Below, piece after piece: positions 51,871 through 61,088 of a DNA stretch of 64,000 nt (within the stretch, counting starts at the first letter, position 1; every line of letters starts with the position of its first letter). The position numbers were made by a program, and so were the translations under genes. The DNA is from Ruania rhizosphaerae. Lineage in GTDB: Bacteria > Actinomycetota > Actinomycetes > Actinomycetales > Beutenbergiaceae. Where the stretch lies: the NCBI RefSeq assembly GCF_009805705.1, contig NZ_VSMB01000001.1:62001-126000 (forward strand), given 5' to 3'. Under the pieces are notes generated by a model. That model was not told where the DNA came from. It was given only the letters and a program-made list of their open reading frames with translations, and searched no databases.

Positions 51871-53889
51871 TCAGGTTGACGCTCGGGCGAACGTTCGCGA
51901 GATGCGCAGACTGTTCGCCAGAATCGTCAGCACCGGATTCACACCACCGTTGGTGACGTGCGTCGATCCGTCCACGATGAGCACGTTCTCGCAGTCCCAC
52001 AGCCGCCCCATCGGATCGGTGACCGAATGCCGCGGATCATCTCCCATCCGGCAGGTACCGGCCTGATGTTGGCCGACACTGGGTGACGGTGCTCTCACCG
52101 AGGTGGCACGCATCGGAAGCACCCGCATCGCGCCGGCGGCCGTCAGCCACTCGACCGCGGTGTCGGCCAGCCGTTCCTGCACTCGGTAGTCCTCGGTGTG
52201 CAGCGAACCACTCAGCTCCACGAGGGACCGACCGTGTACGTCGACGCGTGACCGATCGATACGCACCCGTGCCGAGGCGGTGGTGACCTCCTGGACGGGA
52301 CCCATCACGCGGGCCATGCGAACCATCGCCGACTCCATCTCGCGCGAGGCGATCCTGGAACCTGGTTCAGCCAGTCCGGTGTCCAGGAGGTACCTGACGG
52401 TGTTCGCGGGCGTCGGTACGAACTCGTTGGCCAGCATGCCGCCGCCAACGATGCCTGGGTTGTGATGGCGCGTATGCGTGAGAGCAACATCGGGGCCCGG
52501 CCCGACCAGATCCACCACTGGATCCTCGAACAGCGCAGTTGCTCCGCCGTAGAGGTGGCCCTGCAGGTGCCGTCCGACATTGTCGCTATCGTTTCCCAAC
52601 CCTCGAGGTGCCCCCTCCTGTGCCGAGTCGAGCAACAGCCGCGCGGTCTCGATCGCCCCGGCACCCAGCACGATGGCGTCTGCGCCGATAGTGCGCGTGC
52701 TAGGGCCACCCGGACCACTCGCACTCACGCGAACTCCGGATGCCCGCTTGCCTGTCCTGTCCAGCAGTACGCGCGTGACTTGCGCGTGGAGCGCAATGGT
52801 CAGGTTTCCTGTTCCAGCAGCCTCAGGAATCATCGTGTTGTGCGTGCCTGCTCGTGCGTTCACAGGGCACTCGAACCCCACGCACTGCGAACATCGGATG
52901 CATGCGGGTCGACCGGCGTGAGGACGAGAGTTGATCAGCAGAGGAACCGGCGTCGTCGGCCACCGCAGTCGGGCGGCTCCCTTCTGCAGTAGCCGCCCGA
53001 TGTGAGACTCCGACAGCGCCGGCAGCCGCCACTCGGCCCTGGAACCGCTGGGCACCGCACCCGCTCCGGCTAGGCCGAGCGTCGCCTCGATCTCGTCGTA
53101 GTACGGGTCGAGCTCCTCCGTGCCGATGGGCCAATCACGCAGCGCACTGCCGTCGGGAACGCCATAGGTGCTCGCCATCGCGAAGTCCTCCGCGGTGAAA
53201 CGCCATGCTTGTGCACCATAGAGGCGAGTTCCGCCACCCAGCGTCATGGCATTGTTCCCCCATCGGGGATCGTTCGCGCGCACCTGCTCCGTACCGTCCC
53301 GCGCCGGGACCATGCGCTGCTCTGAGGTCGTCGAACTTGGCCCTGCGAAGCTATATAAGCCCGCCGAGGCACGGGGCGAACGCGCATGATCGCCCATCAA
53401 CTCAGCACTCCCAGGAAGGCCCCCACGTTCCACCAGGAGCACCCGCCATCCAGCCGTGGCGAACTCACGCGCTGCGGTTCCACCGCCAGCTCCCGACCCC
53501 ACGATCACCACGTCGTAGAAGGAGTCGAGCGCCGGCACCGCGCGACACGCGGCACGCACACGCTCGATCTCTTCGAACGGGTCGGACGCGAGAGGCGCGG
53601 GACGCCAACGATCAGCCAGAGGCCTCAGCTCAGGGCCGACGACTGGCGCGCTCAACCCTCGCCGATACACGGCGTCGGCCGCCAGCGCGACCAGCGCCAT
53701 GCGGCTGCCCTCGTCGTGCAGAGTACTCAGGTCAGGAAGTGCGCTCGATCCACGCTCGGCGGCCACATCGCTCAGATACGACAAGATCAGGCTGCGGATG
53801 GTCGCGCGCCCCTCCGGGTCCAGCCGGTCCGCAGCGATCACAGTCTGCAGCATGTGCTCGGTGAGCAGCTCGACGTCACTGGCCGGCAA
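51871..53889 (-). CDS. GMC-family FAD-dependent oxidoreductase
   Basis: This 672 aa flavoprotein has an N-terminal helical extension of ~120 residues, then the FAD motif VIVGSGAGGGTAARE (from ~128). A Cys-rich loop CIRCSQCVGFECPVNA and the C-terminal active-site block HQAGTCRMGDDP, with NGGVNPVLTI, follow. GMC enzymes oxidise sugars or alcohols. The gene overlaps the permease gene upstream by 14 bases, so it is in the importer operon and likely acts on the imported compound, for example making a keto-sugar or lactone. The bound electron acceptor is unknown. Confidence 0.9.
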   Translation of the reverse strand: MPASDVELLTEHMLQTVIAADRLDPEGRATIRSLILSYLSDVAAERGSSALPDLSTLHDEGSRMALVALAADAVYRRGLSAPVVGPELRPLADRWRPAPLASDPFEEIERVRAACRAVPALDSFYDVVIVGSGAGGGTAAREFATAGWRVLLVERGGLPGSAELMGDHARSPRASAGLYSFAGPSSTTSEQRMVPARDGTEQVRANDPRWGNNAMTLGGGTRLYGAQAWRFTAEDFAMASTYGVPDGSALRDWPIGTEELDPYYDEIEATLGLAGAGAVPSGSRAEWRLPALSESHIGRLLQKGAARLRWPTTPVPLLINSRPHAGRPACIRCSQCVGFECPVNARAGTHNTMIPEAAGTGNLTIALHAQVTRVLLDRTGKRASGVRVSASGPGGPSTRTIGADAIVLGAGAIETARLLLDSAQEGAPRGLGNDSDNVGRHLQGHLYGGATALFEDPVVDLVGPGPDVALTHTRHHNPGIVGGGMLANEFVPTPANTVRYLLDTGLAEPGSRIASREMESAMVRMARVMGPVQEVTTASARVRIDRSRVDVHGRSLVELSGSLHTEDYRVQERLADTAVEWLTAAGAMRVLPMRATSVRAPSPSVGQHQAGTCRMGDDPRHSVTDPMGRLWDCENVLIVDGSTHVTNGGVNPVLTILANSLRISRTFARAST

Positions 53890-54727
53890 GCGATCCTCCG
53901 ATCCCGCCCAGGCTGAAGTAGCGGTTCAAAAGCGCGAAAACGACTATCGGCGGAAGCATCATCAACACGGCGGCCGCCATGACCGGACCCCAATCCGTGG
54001 CGTTCTGCTGAAAGAAGGTCTGCAATCCGATCGGCAGCGTGAAGTTCGACGATGATCGCAGGAACACCAATGCGATCAGATAGTCATTCCAGGCGAGCAA
54101 AAATGCGTAGATAGCCGTTGACAGAATACCGGGCAACGAATTGCGGAGAACGACTCGGAAGAAGCTTCCAAATATCGAGCAGCCGTCCATCCATGCGGCC
54201 TCTTCGAGCGAGACAGGGATACTGTCGAAGTACGCCGCCATCATCCACGTCGCCACGGTGACGGACATCGATACGTAGATGAATGTGATCCCCACCAACG
54301 AATCAACCATCCGGAACTGCGTGAAGACGATGAAGAGCGGAATCACGAAGATGATCACCGGCAAGGACTGCACAACGAAGATTCCCAAGGAGAATGCCGA
54401 GACGGCGCGTGAGCGGCCACGAGATATGACGTAGCCGGCCGGCGCAGCAACGAGAACCGAGATCGCAGTGGCGGTGAGGGTTGCCAGCAAACTGTTCTGC
54501 AACCAGGTAAGGACACCAGTATCACCCAGCACAAAGGCATACGACTCCAACGTCAGCCCCGTCGTGGACGACGAGACGAGCGGTCGCAGGCTGAGGTAGA
54601 ACACCACACCGATCGGGAACAGGCACAAGGCAGCGAAGACGCTCACCAGAACGGTCACATGCAGTCGCGGTGCGGGACGTTCATCGGGCACTAGGCGCTC
54701 GGGGGTGACGGACTTCTGTGCGGTCAT
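53876..54727 (-). CDS. Carbohydrate ABC transporter permease (MalG-type)
   Basis: This 283 aa protein has six membrane helices and the EAA loop SIPVSLEEAAWMDGCSIFGS. It begins two bases after the upstream permease and overlaps the GMC gene at its end. Codon use is a little less GC-rich than in the neighbours. With 54730-55614 it forms the channel of an importer lacking a local ATPase gene. Confidence 0.93.
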   Translation of the reverse strand: MTAQKSVTPERLVPDERPAPRLHVTVLVSVFAALCLFPIGVVFYLSLRPLVSSSTTGLTLESYAFVLGDTGVLTWLQNSLLATLTATAISVLVAAPAGYVISRGRSRAVSAFSLGIFVVQSLPVIIFVIPLFIVFTQFRMVDSLVGITFIYVSMSVTVATWMMAAYFDSIPVSLEEAAWMDGCSIFGSFFRVVLRNSLPGILSTAIYAFLLAWNDYLIALVFLRSSSNFTLPIGLQTFFQQNATDWGPVMAAAVLMMLPPIVVFALLNRYFSLGGIGGSLAGQ

Positions 54728-54729
54728 GG

Positions 54730-55614
54730 TCAGTGCACCCTCCGGATGCTGCGGAAGAGAGCCAGCGAGATGGCAATGAGGGCCGCCGTCATCACGAACG
54801 CGATGGCGACCCCGGTACCCGGCTGGAACGCCTGGAACACACGGTCATAGGCCAGCACCACCAGAGTGGTCGTGGCGTCAACCGGACCACCGCCGGTGAG
54901 CAGGAAGATCGTCGGAAAGTCGTTGATGGTGAACATGGACATCAGAACCCAGCTGATGTAGACCGATCGTGCGGTGAGTGGCAGCGTGATGGCAGTCAAG
55001 ACTGTCCACCTGCCCGCACCGTCCAACGTTGCCGCCTCGTACACCGTGGGATCGATTCCTTCGAGCGCGGCTGACATCATCACGAACATGAATGGGAAGC
55101 TGATCCAGATCTTGAACAGGCACACGATCACCGCCGCAAGAGTGGGGTCCGCCAGGAAGAGCACATCCTCGAGCCCCACGGCCTCGAACAGCACAGGCAA
55201 CGGGCTGCTGGAGGTGGCAACCAACCAGTTCCAGCTCATCGTCGTCACAACCACGGGCACGATCCATGGCAAAAGCAGCAGAACCTTAAGAGCCGCTCGA
55301 CCAACGAAGTAGCGCCGGAAGACCAGCCCCAGTGCATACCCGACGACCCAGCTTCCCAATACTCCTGCGACAGTGAAGATGGCGGTGAATCGCGCGGCGT
55401 TCCAGAAGTCGGGGTCGGTTAGGACGGTTCCATAGTTCTCCAGACCGACGAATGGCCCTTGCTGGATCAGATTGCCTTGGTGTACGGACTGCACCGCGGC
55501 ATAGAAGACGGGATACGCGTTCACCACCGCCATCAGCACCAATGCCGGTGCAGCCAGGGCTGTGAATGTCAGGGCACGGCGCGTGGCGTTCGTAGTGCGG
55601 ACTGTCATCGTCAT
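54730..55614 (-). CDS. Carbohydrate ABC transporter permease (MalF-type)
   Basis: This 294 aa protein has six hydrophobic segments and an EAA-type loop GIDPTVYEAATLDGAGRWTV. It starts with a polar segment, then LTFTALAAPALVLMAVV. It lies between the substrate-binding lipoprotein gene and the other permease. A shared MsiK-like ATPase is expected. Confidence 0.93.
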   Translation of the reverse strand: MTMTVRTTNATRRALTFTALAAPALVLMAVVNAYPVFYAAVQSVHQGNLIQQGPFVGLENYGTVLTDPDFWNAARFTAIFTVAGVLGSWVVGYALGLVFRRYFVGRAALKVLLLLPWIVPVVVTTMSWNWLVATSSSPLPVLFEAVGLEDVLFLADPTLAAVIVCLFKIWISFPFMFVMMSAALEGIDPTVYEAATLDGAGRWTVLTAITLPLTARSVYISWVLMSMFTINDFPTIFLLTGGGPVDATTTLVVLAYDRVFQAFQPGTGVAIAFVMTAALIAISLALFRSIRRVH

Positions 55615-55640
55615 GCTTGCTTCCCAGCGACCAGAGCCTG

Positions 55641-56945
55641 TCAGCCCATCAACTCTTCGATATCCGCCTGAAGAGTCTCCAACAGCGGAAGCGCCTCACT
55701 CTCACCCTGTACGACCCGCTGGACGAAGGAGGCCATCGCACGCCCCCCATCCACCGAGTTCAGAGCACCGAAGGCCTGGGGTGACTGCGCCGCAATCGTC
55801 TTCCCAACCGGCTGCCACTCCTCGATCGACTTGACCACGTTGGGGTTCTCGGTGATCTCAGGCAGCGCGGCCACCCGCTCAGTCACCGGCAGGTCGATCA
55901 TGACGCCATCGGTCCAGAACTTGTCCGTCTGGGCCGCATACCAAGCCGCGAACTGCTCACCTGAAGCCGTGTCCGGTGTATCCGTGTAGAGCATGATCGC
56001 GTTGATGTAGTACAGGGACCCGGTCAGCCCGTTCGGACTCACGAGCGGACTCGCGACCCGCACGTCTTCGGCGGCCTCGCCGCTCAGTACGCGATCGAGG
56101 CCCGTCTGATGGAAACCCATCCCCACTCGCCCACTCCCCCAGTCCGAGTCGAGATTGTCCGAGTTGTAGCTGACACTGCGCGGGTCGATGATTCCCTCGC
56201 GCACGAGTTCGAGCACGAACTCCAGCGTCTCGATGTTGGCTTCGCTGGTCACGTCTGGCTCAGCGTTCTCGTTGAACAGTCCGCCACCATTGCTGATCAT
56301 CAGTGACACGATCGTCTTCTGTGCATCCGTGGTGTCACTGCCGGCGGCGAGCCCAAGGCCGACGACGTCGATCTCGCGGAGTTGCTTGCCCACTTCCAAG
56401 AGTTCCGGCCAGGTCGTGGGTGGTTCCAGACCTGCATCCTGCAGAATCGACTCGCGGTACCAGAAGACGCGCAGGTCCAGGCCCCACGGGATTCCCGCGT
56501 AGCCCTGATCGGTGTTCATCGCGTCGAGGATTCCCGGTAGGAAGTCGGCCTTCCCATCCGCCTCAAGGAGGTCGATAGCTCCGTCCGCCGGCGCGACCGT
56601 GCCCTGCTCCAGGAAGAAGAACGGCTGGAATGACGCGCCCGTGCTGACCGCCGGGCCGGTGCCCGAGGCCACCGCTGAGGTGAAGGTCTGGTACCAGTTT
56701 GCCCACGGGATGGATTGATATTGGACCGGATGGAGATCCCCCGGGTCGTACTCGGCTGCGATGGTCTCCGCCACCTCGGTGTACGGCGCCCCTGTTCCCC
56801 ACACCATGTCCCAGAAAGTGAGCGATTCCAGCGAGGGCGATCCCCCGCCGTCGCAGGCCCCAAGCATCGGCGCCGCGGCAGTCGCCGCACCCAGCGCCAG
56901 GAAGTTTCGACGATTTGGACGGAAGTGTTTCGCGTCTGCGCGCAT
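55641..56945 (-). CDS. ABC transporter substrate-binding lipoprotein with Tat-type signal
   Basis: This 434 aa solute-binding protein has a twin-arginine signal (RRNFLAL, Arg12-Arg13) followed by a lipobox LGAC with Cys31. So it is probably exported folded and lipidated. The body has family-1 blocks such as QGYAGIPWGLDLRVFWYRES and WGSGRVGMGFHQTG. It is first in the operon with the permeases and GMC enzyme. The LacI-type operator at 56998 stands before it. Sugar or sugar-derivative uptake is expected. Confidence 0.9.
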   Translation of the reverse strand: MRADAKHFRPNRRNFLALGAATAAAPMLGACDGGGSPSLESLTFWDMVWGTGAPYTEVAETIAAEYDPGDLHPVQYQSIPWANWYQTFTSAVASGTGPAVSTGASFQPFFFLEQGTVAPADGAIDLLEADGKADFLPGILDAMNTDQGYAGIPWGLDLRVFWYRESILQDAGLEPPTTWPELLEVGKQLREIDVVGLGLAAGSDTTDAQKTIVSLMISNGGGLFNENAEPDVTSEANIETLEFVLELVREGIIDPRSVSYNSDNLDSDWGSGRVGMGFHQTGLDRVLSGEAAEDVRVASPLVSPNGLTGSLYYINAIMLYTDTPDTASGEQFAAWYAAQTDKFWTDGVMIDLPVTERVAALPEITENPNVVKSIEEWQPVGKTIAAQSPQAFGALNSVDGGRAMASFVQRVVQGESEALPLLETLQADIEELMG

Positions 56946-56997
56946 GTGAGCCCGTGTCTCCTTTGATCGGTGCTGAGTGTGAACGTCGCTCCGCCTG

Positions 56998-57015
56998 AAC
57001 GTAACCGCTTACGTT
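56998..57015. promoter_or_regulatory. LacI-family operator before the ABC-GMC operon
   Basis: AACGTAA and TTACGTT are perfect arms around CCGC. The core GTAACCGCTTAC fits the LacI-family pattern with a central CG. It lies 53 bases upstream of the substrate-binding protein start, at a promoter position. Confidence 0.85.
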
Positions 57016-57117
57016 GGATGCGCGACGAGAAGTACCCACAAGTTAGCCATCAAAACTCAGTTCGTCAATACATCGCCGTTAGGCCTCGATCTCCCTAAGT
57101 CGTGAGTCTTCACAGGA

Positions 57118-57148
57118 CGGGCGTGGAAGCGTGGCAGCCCCACGCCCG
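57118..57148 (-). terminator. Possible terminator after the BBE-type oxidase gene
   Basis: CGGGCGTGG (57118-57126) pairs with 57140-57148 around 13 bases. It begins nine bases after the stop of the minus-strand oxidase. No T-run follows. Confidence 0.5.
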
Positions 57149-57156
57149 ACAACCGC

Positions 57157-58461
57157 TCAGTACAGCGCGTGCGCCGCCGCGAAGATCCCGTCCGGATCCA
57201 CCCGCGCCTTCACCGTCCGCAGCCGCTCGAGGGTGGCCGGCGGATACATCGCCGCGGTAACCTCCGGGCCCCGGTCGAGAGAGAAGTTGCCGTAGATCCC
57301 GGTGCCGTGACCGAACACGCCTGCCTGTGCCTCGCGCGCAGCAGCGATCACCTCCTCCGGCGCGTCCGCCGGCAGCAGCGCGTTCGCGACCGCGAGCACC
57401 CGCGCGTCCCGGTGTGCGAAGGCAGTCTCCTCGCCGCCGACCCGGCCGAAGGCGCCACCGAGCCCGCGCAGCATGAGCATCGTCGGCGCATCGCCCGCGG
57501 CCAGGGCGGCCAGGCGATCGAGTGCCTCGCTCGTCAGCTCCGGCAGCAGGCGATTGCCCCCCACGAAGGTGACGGGAATGTCCTCGGGTGGCGTCGGGCC
57601 GAGTAGGTCGGCGTAGCGGCAGGGTTCGATGCGCTCCGAGCGCAGACCGTCGACGGCGAGCAGCGGCGCGACGACCTCCCTCGCCTCACCCACGGTGCCC
57701 TCGAGCACCAGGTCGACCAGCCCGCCGGCCGGGAACTGGGGGCTGATATCCGGCATGACGGCGAGGGTCGAGTTGACGGTGTCAGGCGCCTGGGCCATCA
57801 CCTGCCACCACGCCTCCATCAGCGAGCGAGTGGCGGACGGCTCATATCCGAGCTCGACCCGCACGAGGTCCGGAGCGGGCGCTGCCTCGATCCAGAGCCG
57901 GGTGACGACGCCGAAGTTGCCACCCCCGCCGCGCAGCGCCCAGAACAGCTCGGGATCTTCCTGGGCGTCGACCATGCGGATCTGACCGGCGGCCGTGACC
58001 AGCTCGATCCCACGGAGGGAGTCGATCGTCAGGCCGTGAGTGCGCACCAGCCACCCGATGCCGCCACCGAGGACGAGTCCACCCACACCCACCGAGCCGG
58101 TGTCCCCGGAGGTGACCACCAACCCGTGCGGGGCAAGCGCCGCAGCCACATCCGCCCACACAGCACCGACACCGATCTCCGCCGTTGAACCGGTCACGGT
58201 GACGCCGTCCAGCCCGCTCAGGTCGATCAGGGCACCGTCAGGGCAGGGCGCGCTCCCGTGCCCACCCGAGCGAACCTGGATCCGCAGCCCTGCCGAGACG
58301 CACACACGCACGGCGGCGGCCACCTCCTCGGTGGTGCGGGGCCGGAGGACCACCTCAGGTGTGGCGGGCGCACGGAAGAGGTGAGCTCCGCCGTCGTACT
58401 CGGGCGTTCCGGGAACGAAAGCGAAAGGTGAGACATGGTCGGGCAGGTCGGTGAGTGGCAT
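57157..58461 (-). CDS. FAD-binding oxidoreductase (berberine bridge enzyme-like)
   Basis: This 434 aa protein has an FAD_binding_4 domain with VRSGGHGSAPC, whose His usually forms the covalent 8-alpha bond to FAD, and SGDTGSVGVGGLVLGGGIGW. The C-terminus has the BBE-type block YGNFSLDRG and YPPATLERLRTVKARVDPDG. Relatives oxidise oligosaccharides or alkaloid-like compounds. There is no signal peptide. ATG 58461 is chosen over a start 12 codons upstream. The gene is not clearly in an operon. Confidence 0.9.
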   Translation of the reverse strand: MPLTDLPDHVSPFAFVPGTPEYDGGAHLFRAPATPEVVLRPRTTEEVAAAVRVCVSAGLRIQVRSGGHGSAPCPDGALIDLSGLDGVTVTGSTAEIGVGAVWADVAAALAPHGLVVTSGDTGSVGVGGLVLGGGIGWLVRTHGLTIDSLRGIELVTAAGQIRMVDAQEDPELFWALRGGGGNFGVVTRLWIEAAPAPDLVRVELGYEPSATRSLMEAWWQVMAQAPDTVNSTLAVMPDISPQFPAGGLVDLVLEGTVGEAREVVAPLLAVDGLRSERIEPCRYADLLGPTPPEDIPVTFVGGNRLLPELTSEALDRLAALAAGDAPTMLMLRGLGGAFGRVGGEETAFAHRDARVLAVANALLPADAPEEVIAAAREAQAGVFGHGTGIYGNFSLDRGPEVTAAMYPPATLERLRTVKARVDPDGIFAAAHALY

Positions 58462-58574
58462 GCGCCCTACGCTTGCACCGCCCACTGACACTGACAAGGG
58501 AGATTCGCCGCTGACGACACGCCGGACAGTCAGGTCAGCCTGGGCAAGTCAGCGACAGTCAGCTTCAGCCGGGC

Positions 58575-59342
58575 TCAGTCGCGGGCGGTGAGCACCAGCG
58601 GCCCGTCCGGGGTGATCGCCACGGTGTGCTCGGAGTGCGCGCCACGGGAACCATCCTTCGAACGAAGGGTCCAGCCGTCCGGATCCGTGTAGATCTCGTC
58701 GGTACCGAGCATGAACCATGGCTCGATCGCGATCACCAGACCGGGCCGCAGCGCAAGCCCGCGCCCGGGGCGGCCGGTGTTGGGGACGTGCGGGGCACCG
58801 TGCATCTCCCGGCCCACACCGTGGCCACCGAAGTCGGTGTTCACCGGGTAGCCGTAGGAGGCGGCAACCTCACCGATCGCAGCAGAGATGTCGCCGATCT
58901 TGTTCCCCACGGTCGCCACGTCGATGGCGGCTGCGAGCGCCTCCTCGGTGGCCCGGATGATCCGCTGGTCCTCCTCGCGCGGAGTTCCGACGATCAGGCT
59001 CCGCGCGGAATCCCCCACCCATCCGTTGACGCTGACCGCGAAGTCGACCGAGAGCAGGTCGCCGTCCTTGAGCCGGTAGTCGTTGGGCAGCCCGTGCAGC
59101 ACGGCGTCGTTGACTGAGGTGCACAGCACCTTCCCGAACGGGCTCGCCCCGAACGACGGGTGGTAGTCGATGTAACAGGACGTCGCACCCTCCTCCCGGA
59201 TCATCCGGTGGGCGAGGGCGTCCAGCTCGTTCAGGGACACGCCGACATCGGCCGCGTCTGCGAGCGCATTCAGCACCCGGCCCACGAACGCACCGGCGGG
59301 ACGCATCGCCTCGATCTCGGCGGGAGTCTTCAACTCGATCAC
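58575..59342 (-). CDS. map: Type I methionine aminopeptidase
   Basis: This 255 aa enzyme removes the starting Met from new proteins. Metal ligands are seen in LLSVDFAVSVNGWVGDSA (two Asp), GGHGVGREMHGAPHVPN (His), IEPWF and EHTVAI (two Glu). It matches the length of a short type I enzyme. A second map gene is common in actinobacteria. The gene stands alone; about 1.27 kb without a clear gene lies upstream. Confidence 0.95.
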   Translation of the reverse strand: MIELKTPAEIEAMRPAGAFVGRVLNALADAADVGVSLNELDALAHRMIREEGATSCYIDYHPSFGASPFGKVLCTSVNDAVLHGLPNDYRLKDGDLLSVDFAVSVNGWVGDSARSLIVGTPREEDQRIIRATEEALAAAIDVATVGNKIGDISAAIGEVAASYGYPVNTDFGGHGVGREMHGAPHVPNTGRPGRGLALRPGLVIAIEPWFMLGTDEIYTDPDGWTLRSKDGSRGAHSEHTVAITPDGPLVLTARD

Positions 59343-59516
59343 CGCTCCAGCGTAACCGTCCGCCGGACGAACCGGACAGGGTGGCAGGCTCGCGGTCCGC
59401 TGGCTCGCCGGCTCGCCGACCGGGTGGGGTGAACATCACACGAACGATCACCGACAAGCGGTGTGTCTGGTCCGATCCTGTCCGGACGTGCCGCCATGAT
59501 GGGAGTAGGCAGAGCG

Positions 59517-59549
59517 AAGGCCCCTCGGAATAGGCGTCCGAGGGGCCTT
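59517..59549. terminator. Strong hairpin, terminator-like
   Basis: AAGGCCCCTCGGA (59517-59529) pairs perfectly with 59537-59549 around ATAGGCG. It is A/T-bordered, so could act on either strand. No known gene ends next to it, which suggests an unannotated transcript. Confidence 0.8.
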
Positions 59550-60247
59550 GCTCATCCCCTGAGGTTCTCGACGGTTCAGTCGACCGCCTGCGCCACCGGA
59601 GGGGTGGCGGCACGATCCAGGAGAGGATCCGTCCAGGGCCATCCGATCGGCGTCTGCACGCCTCGCCGCAACCTGAAGCCGCAGCGATCATCGGTGGGAT
59701 CCCGGGTGGACTCGAGTCCGTCGGCCGGGTGTGCCGTCCTGCAGCGTCCCGTAGGTGGCACGACGCGGAGCGTGTGGAGCGAACTCCTCACATCCCTGCG
59801 CTTGCACGTCCCAAGCGTCCCTGGTTCGCGCTCCGCGCGATTCCAAGTCCGTCCGGGGAACTCCTGCGCCGGCCGGTCTCCCGGTCCGCCGCTCTCACAC
59901 TCCCCGGGATCACTCCCTGGAACCTCGCGGTTGTGATCTCGGCTCGCCCCTCCCGGAATCCGTTCGGTGCGGTCCGATTTCACGCCGCCCGCCCCGCAGT
60001 CGCCTGCCGAGCGGTCCGGTCGCGTCCAGCGGATCGTGACCCTCAGGCTGCCGGTCCGTCTTCCCCGGTCGACCGCCCAGGTTTCCCCCGCGGCGCACGT
60101 GGATATCGGACCCGCATCCGTCAGGACGTCCGTCCCACCTTCTGCGACCGAGTCGGTGAACTCGATGAGTCATGTGTAGTCCGCGTCACATCTCAGCGCA
60201 AGGGGCTGGGAGGACGAGTTTTGGCCCCGCTCGCGGTACACAGCGAT

Positions 60248-60320
60248 GTCCACAGCGTGACCTGCAAGGACGCGATCTGTGCACAGACCTGTGGAGGAAA
60301 TCTGTGGACAACCGCCCGCG
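60248..60320. repeat. Intergenic repeat unit A with GTCCACAG...CTGTGGAC dyad
   Basis: This unit begins GTCCACAG, runs through GTGACCTGCA and ACCTGTGGA, and ends with CTGTGGACAACCGCCCGCG. It shares most positions with 60502-60578. The ends are complementary, so each unit can also form a stem. Confidence 0.7.
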
Positions 60321-60501
60321 TCCACATCGGCAACCGACCCACTCAGCCCCATGCGCCGACCCCCTTCCTCTCCAGCCAGGCGTGTGCGAAACACTCGGTG
60401 AACAGTTCGACCGCGAACTCCGGCCACAATCGGCGCGATCACATGCGCTCCCGTCACCCGTTCGCACGTCGTTCACCTCGTTGGCCACCTCCCTGCCCGC
60501 G

Positions 60502-60578
60502 GTCCACAGCCGTGACCTGCACGGATGCCCGGCGTACACACACCTGTGGACAAGCGCTGTGGACAACCAGGGACCGCG
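60502..60578. repeat. Intergenic repeat unit B, before mutT
   Basis: This unit repeats 60248-60320 with scattered changes. It holds GTCCACAG, GTGACCTGCA, ACACCTGTGGACAA and a second TGTGGACAA. It ends 19 bases before the -10 element of mutT, so it could influence that promoter. Confidence 0.7.
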
Positions 60579-60596
60579 AGCATGCAGGTGCGCCGA

Positions 60597-60602
60597 TACG
60601 AT
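60597..60602 (+). promoter_or_regulatory. -10 element TACGAT of a leaderless promoter
   Basis: TACGAT is followed by CGCGGT and then the GTG start at 60609. There is no ribosome site. Confidence 0.55.
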
Positions 60603-60608
60603 CGCGGT

Positions 60609-61052
60609 GTGACTGCCGCCGCCCACTCCCGACTCGTCGTCGCCGCGGCGATCGTGGACGACCTCGATCGCCCTGCCCAGTTGCTTGCCGCGCGCCGCAG
60701 CGCACCGAAGTCGCTGGCGGGTCAGTGGGAGTTCGCCGGGGGCAAGGTCGAGGAGGGCGAGGATGACATCGCCGCCCTGCGTCGCGAGCTGGACGAAGAG
60801 CTCGGCATCTCGGTCGAGCTCGGCGATCGGATCCCTGGCCCGTCCGGCGGCGACTGGCCCATCCTGCATGGCCATTCCATGCGGATCTGGTTCGCCCGGA
60901 TCACCGACGGCACGCCGGAACCGCTCGCCGACCATGACGTGCTGCGGTGGCTGCCGCTCGAGGATCCGTTCGACGTGCCATGGCTCGAACCGGACCTCCC
61001 GGTGGTCCACGCCGTGCGCACTATCGGTCGAGGGAACAAATTTTCCGACTGA
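60609..61052 (+). CDS. MutT-type Nudix hydrolase (8-oxo-dGTP diphosphatase-like)
   Basis: This 147 aa protein has a full Nudix box, GKVEEGEDDIAALRRELDEE followed by LGI, and the preceding SLAGQWEFAGG typical of MutT. It would clean oxidised nucleotides (8-oxo-dGTP) from the pool. GTG 60609 is six bases after TACGAT, so the message looks leaderless; in-frame starts upstream run into the repeat unit. Gene density upstream is low. Confidence 0.9.
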   Translation: MTAAAHSRLVVAAAIVDDLDRPAQLLAARRSAPKSLAGQWEFAGGKVEEGEDDIAALRRELDEELGISVELGDRIPGPSGGDWPILHGHSMRIWFARITDGTPEPLADHDVLRWLPLEDPFDVPWLEPDLPVVHAVRTIGRGNKFSD

Positions 61053-61088
61053 TTCGCGGCATCTGTCACGAAATGCGATGATGTCGCC

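Larger units (their letters stand above)
59343..60608. other. Gene-free 1.27 kb region with hairpin and duplicated palindromic units
   Basis: I see no credible protein gene here. Long open frames exist on both strands because of high GC, but none has family features. The contents are a terminator-like hairpin (59517-59549), a pair of ~75-base direct repeats (60248-60320 and 60502-60578), and the mutT promoter. A noncoding RNA between 59550 and 60170 is possible but has no recognised signature. Confidence 0.6.

Noticed and set aside
59576-59983. 135-codon minus-strand open frame followed by a terminator-like hairpin
   Set aside because: No start signal, no family features and composition unlike a protein; kept only as part of the gene-free region.
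60248-60578. TGTGGACAA boxes as DnaA boxes of a replication origin
   Set aside because: They differ from TTATCCACA, there is no dnaA or dnaN nearby and no AT-rich unwinding region.
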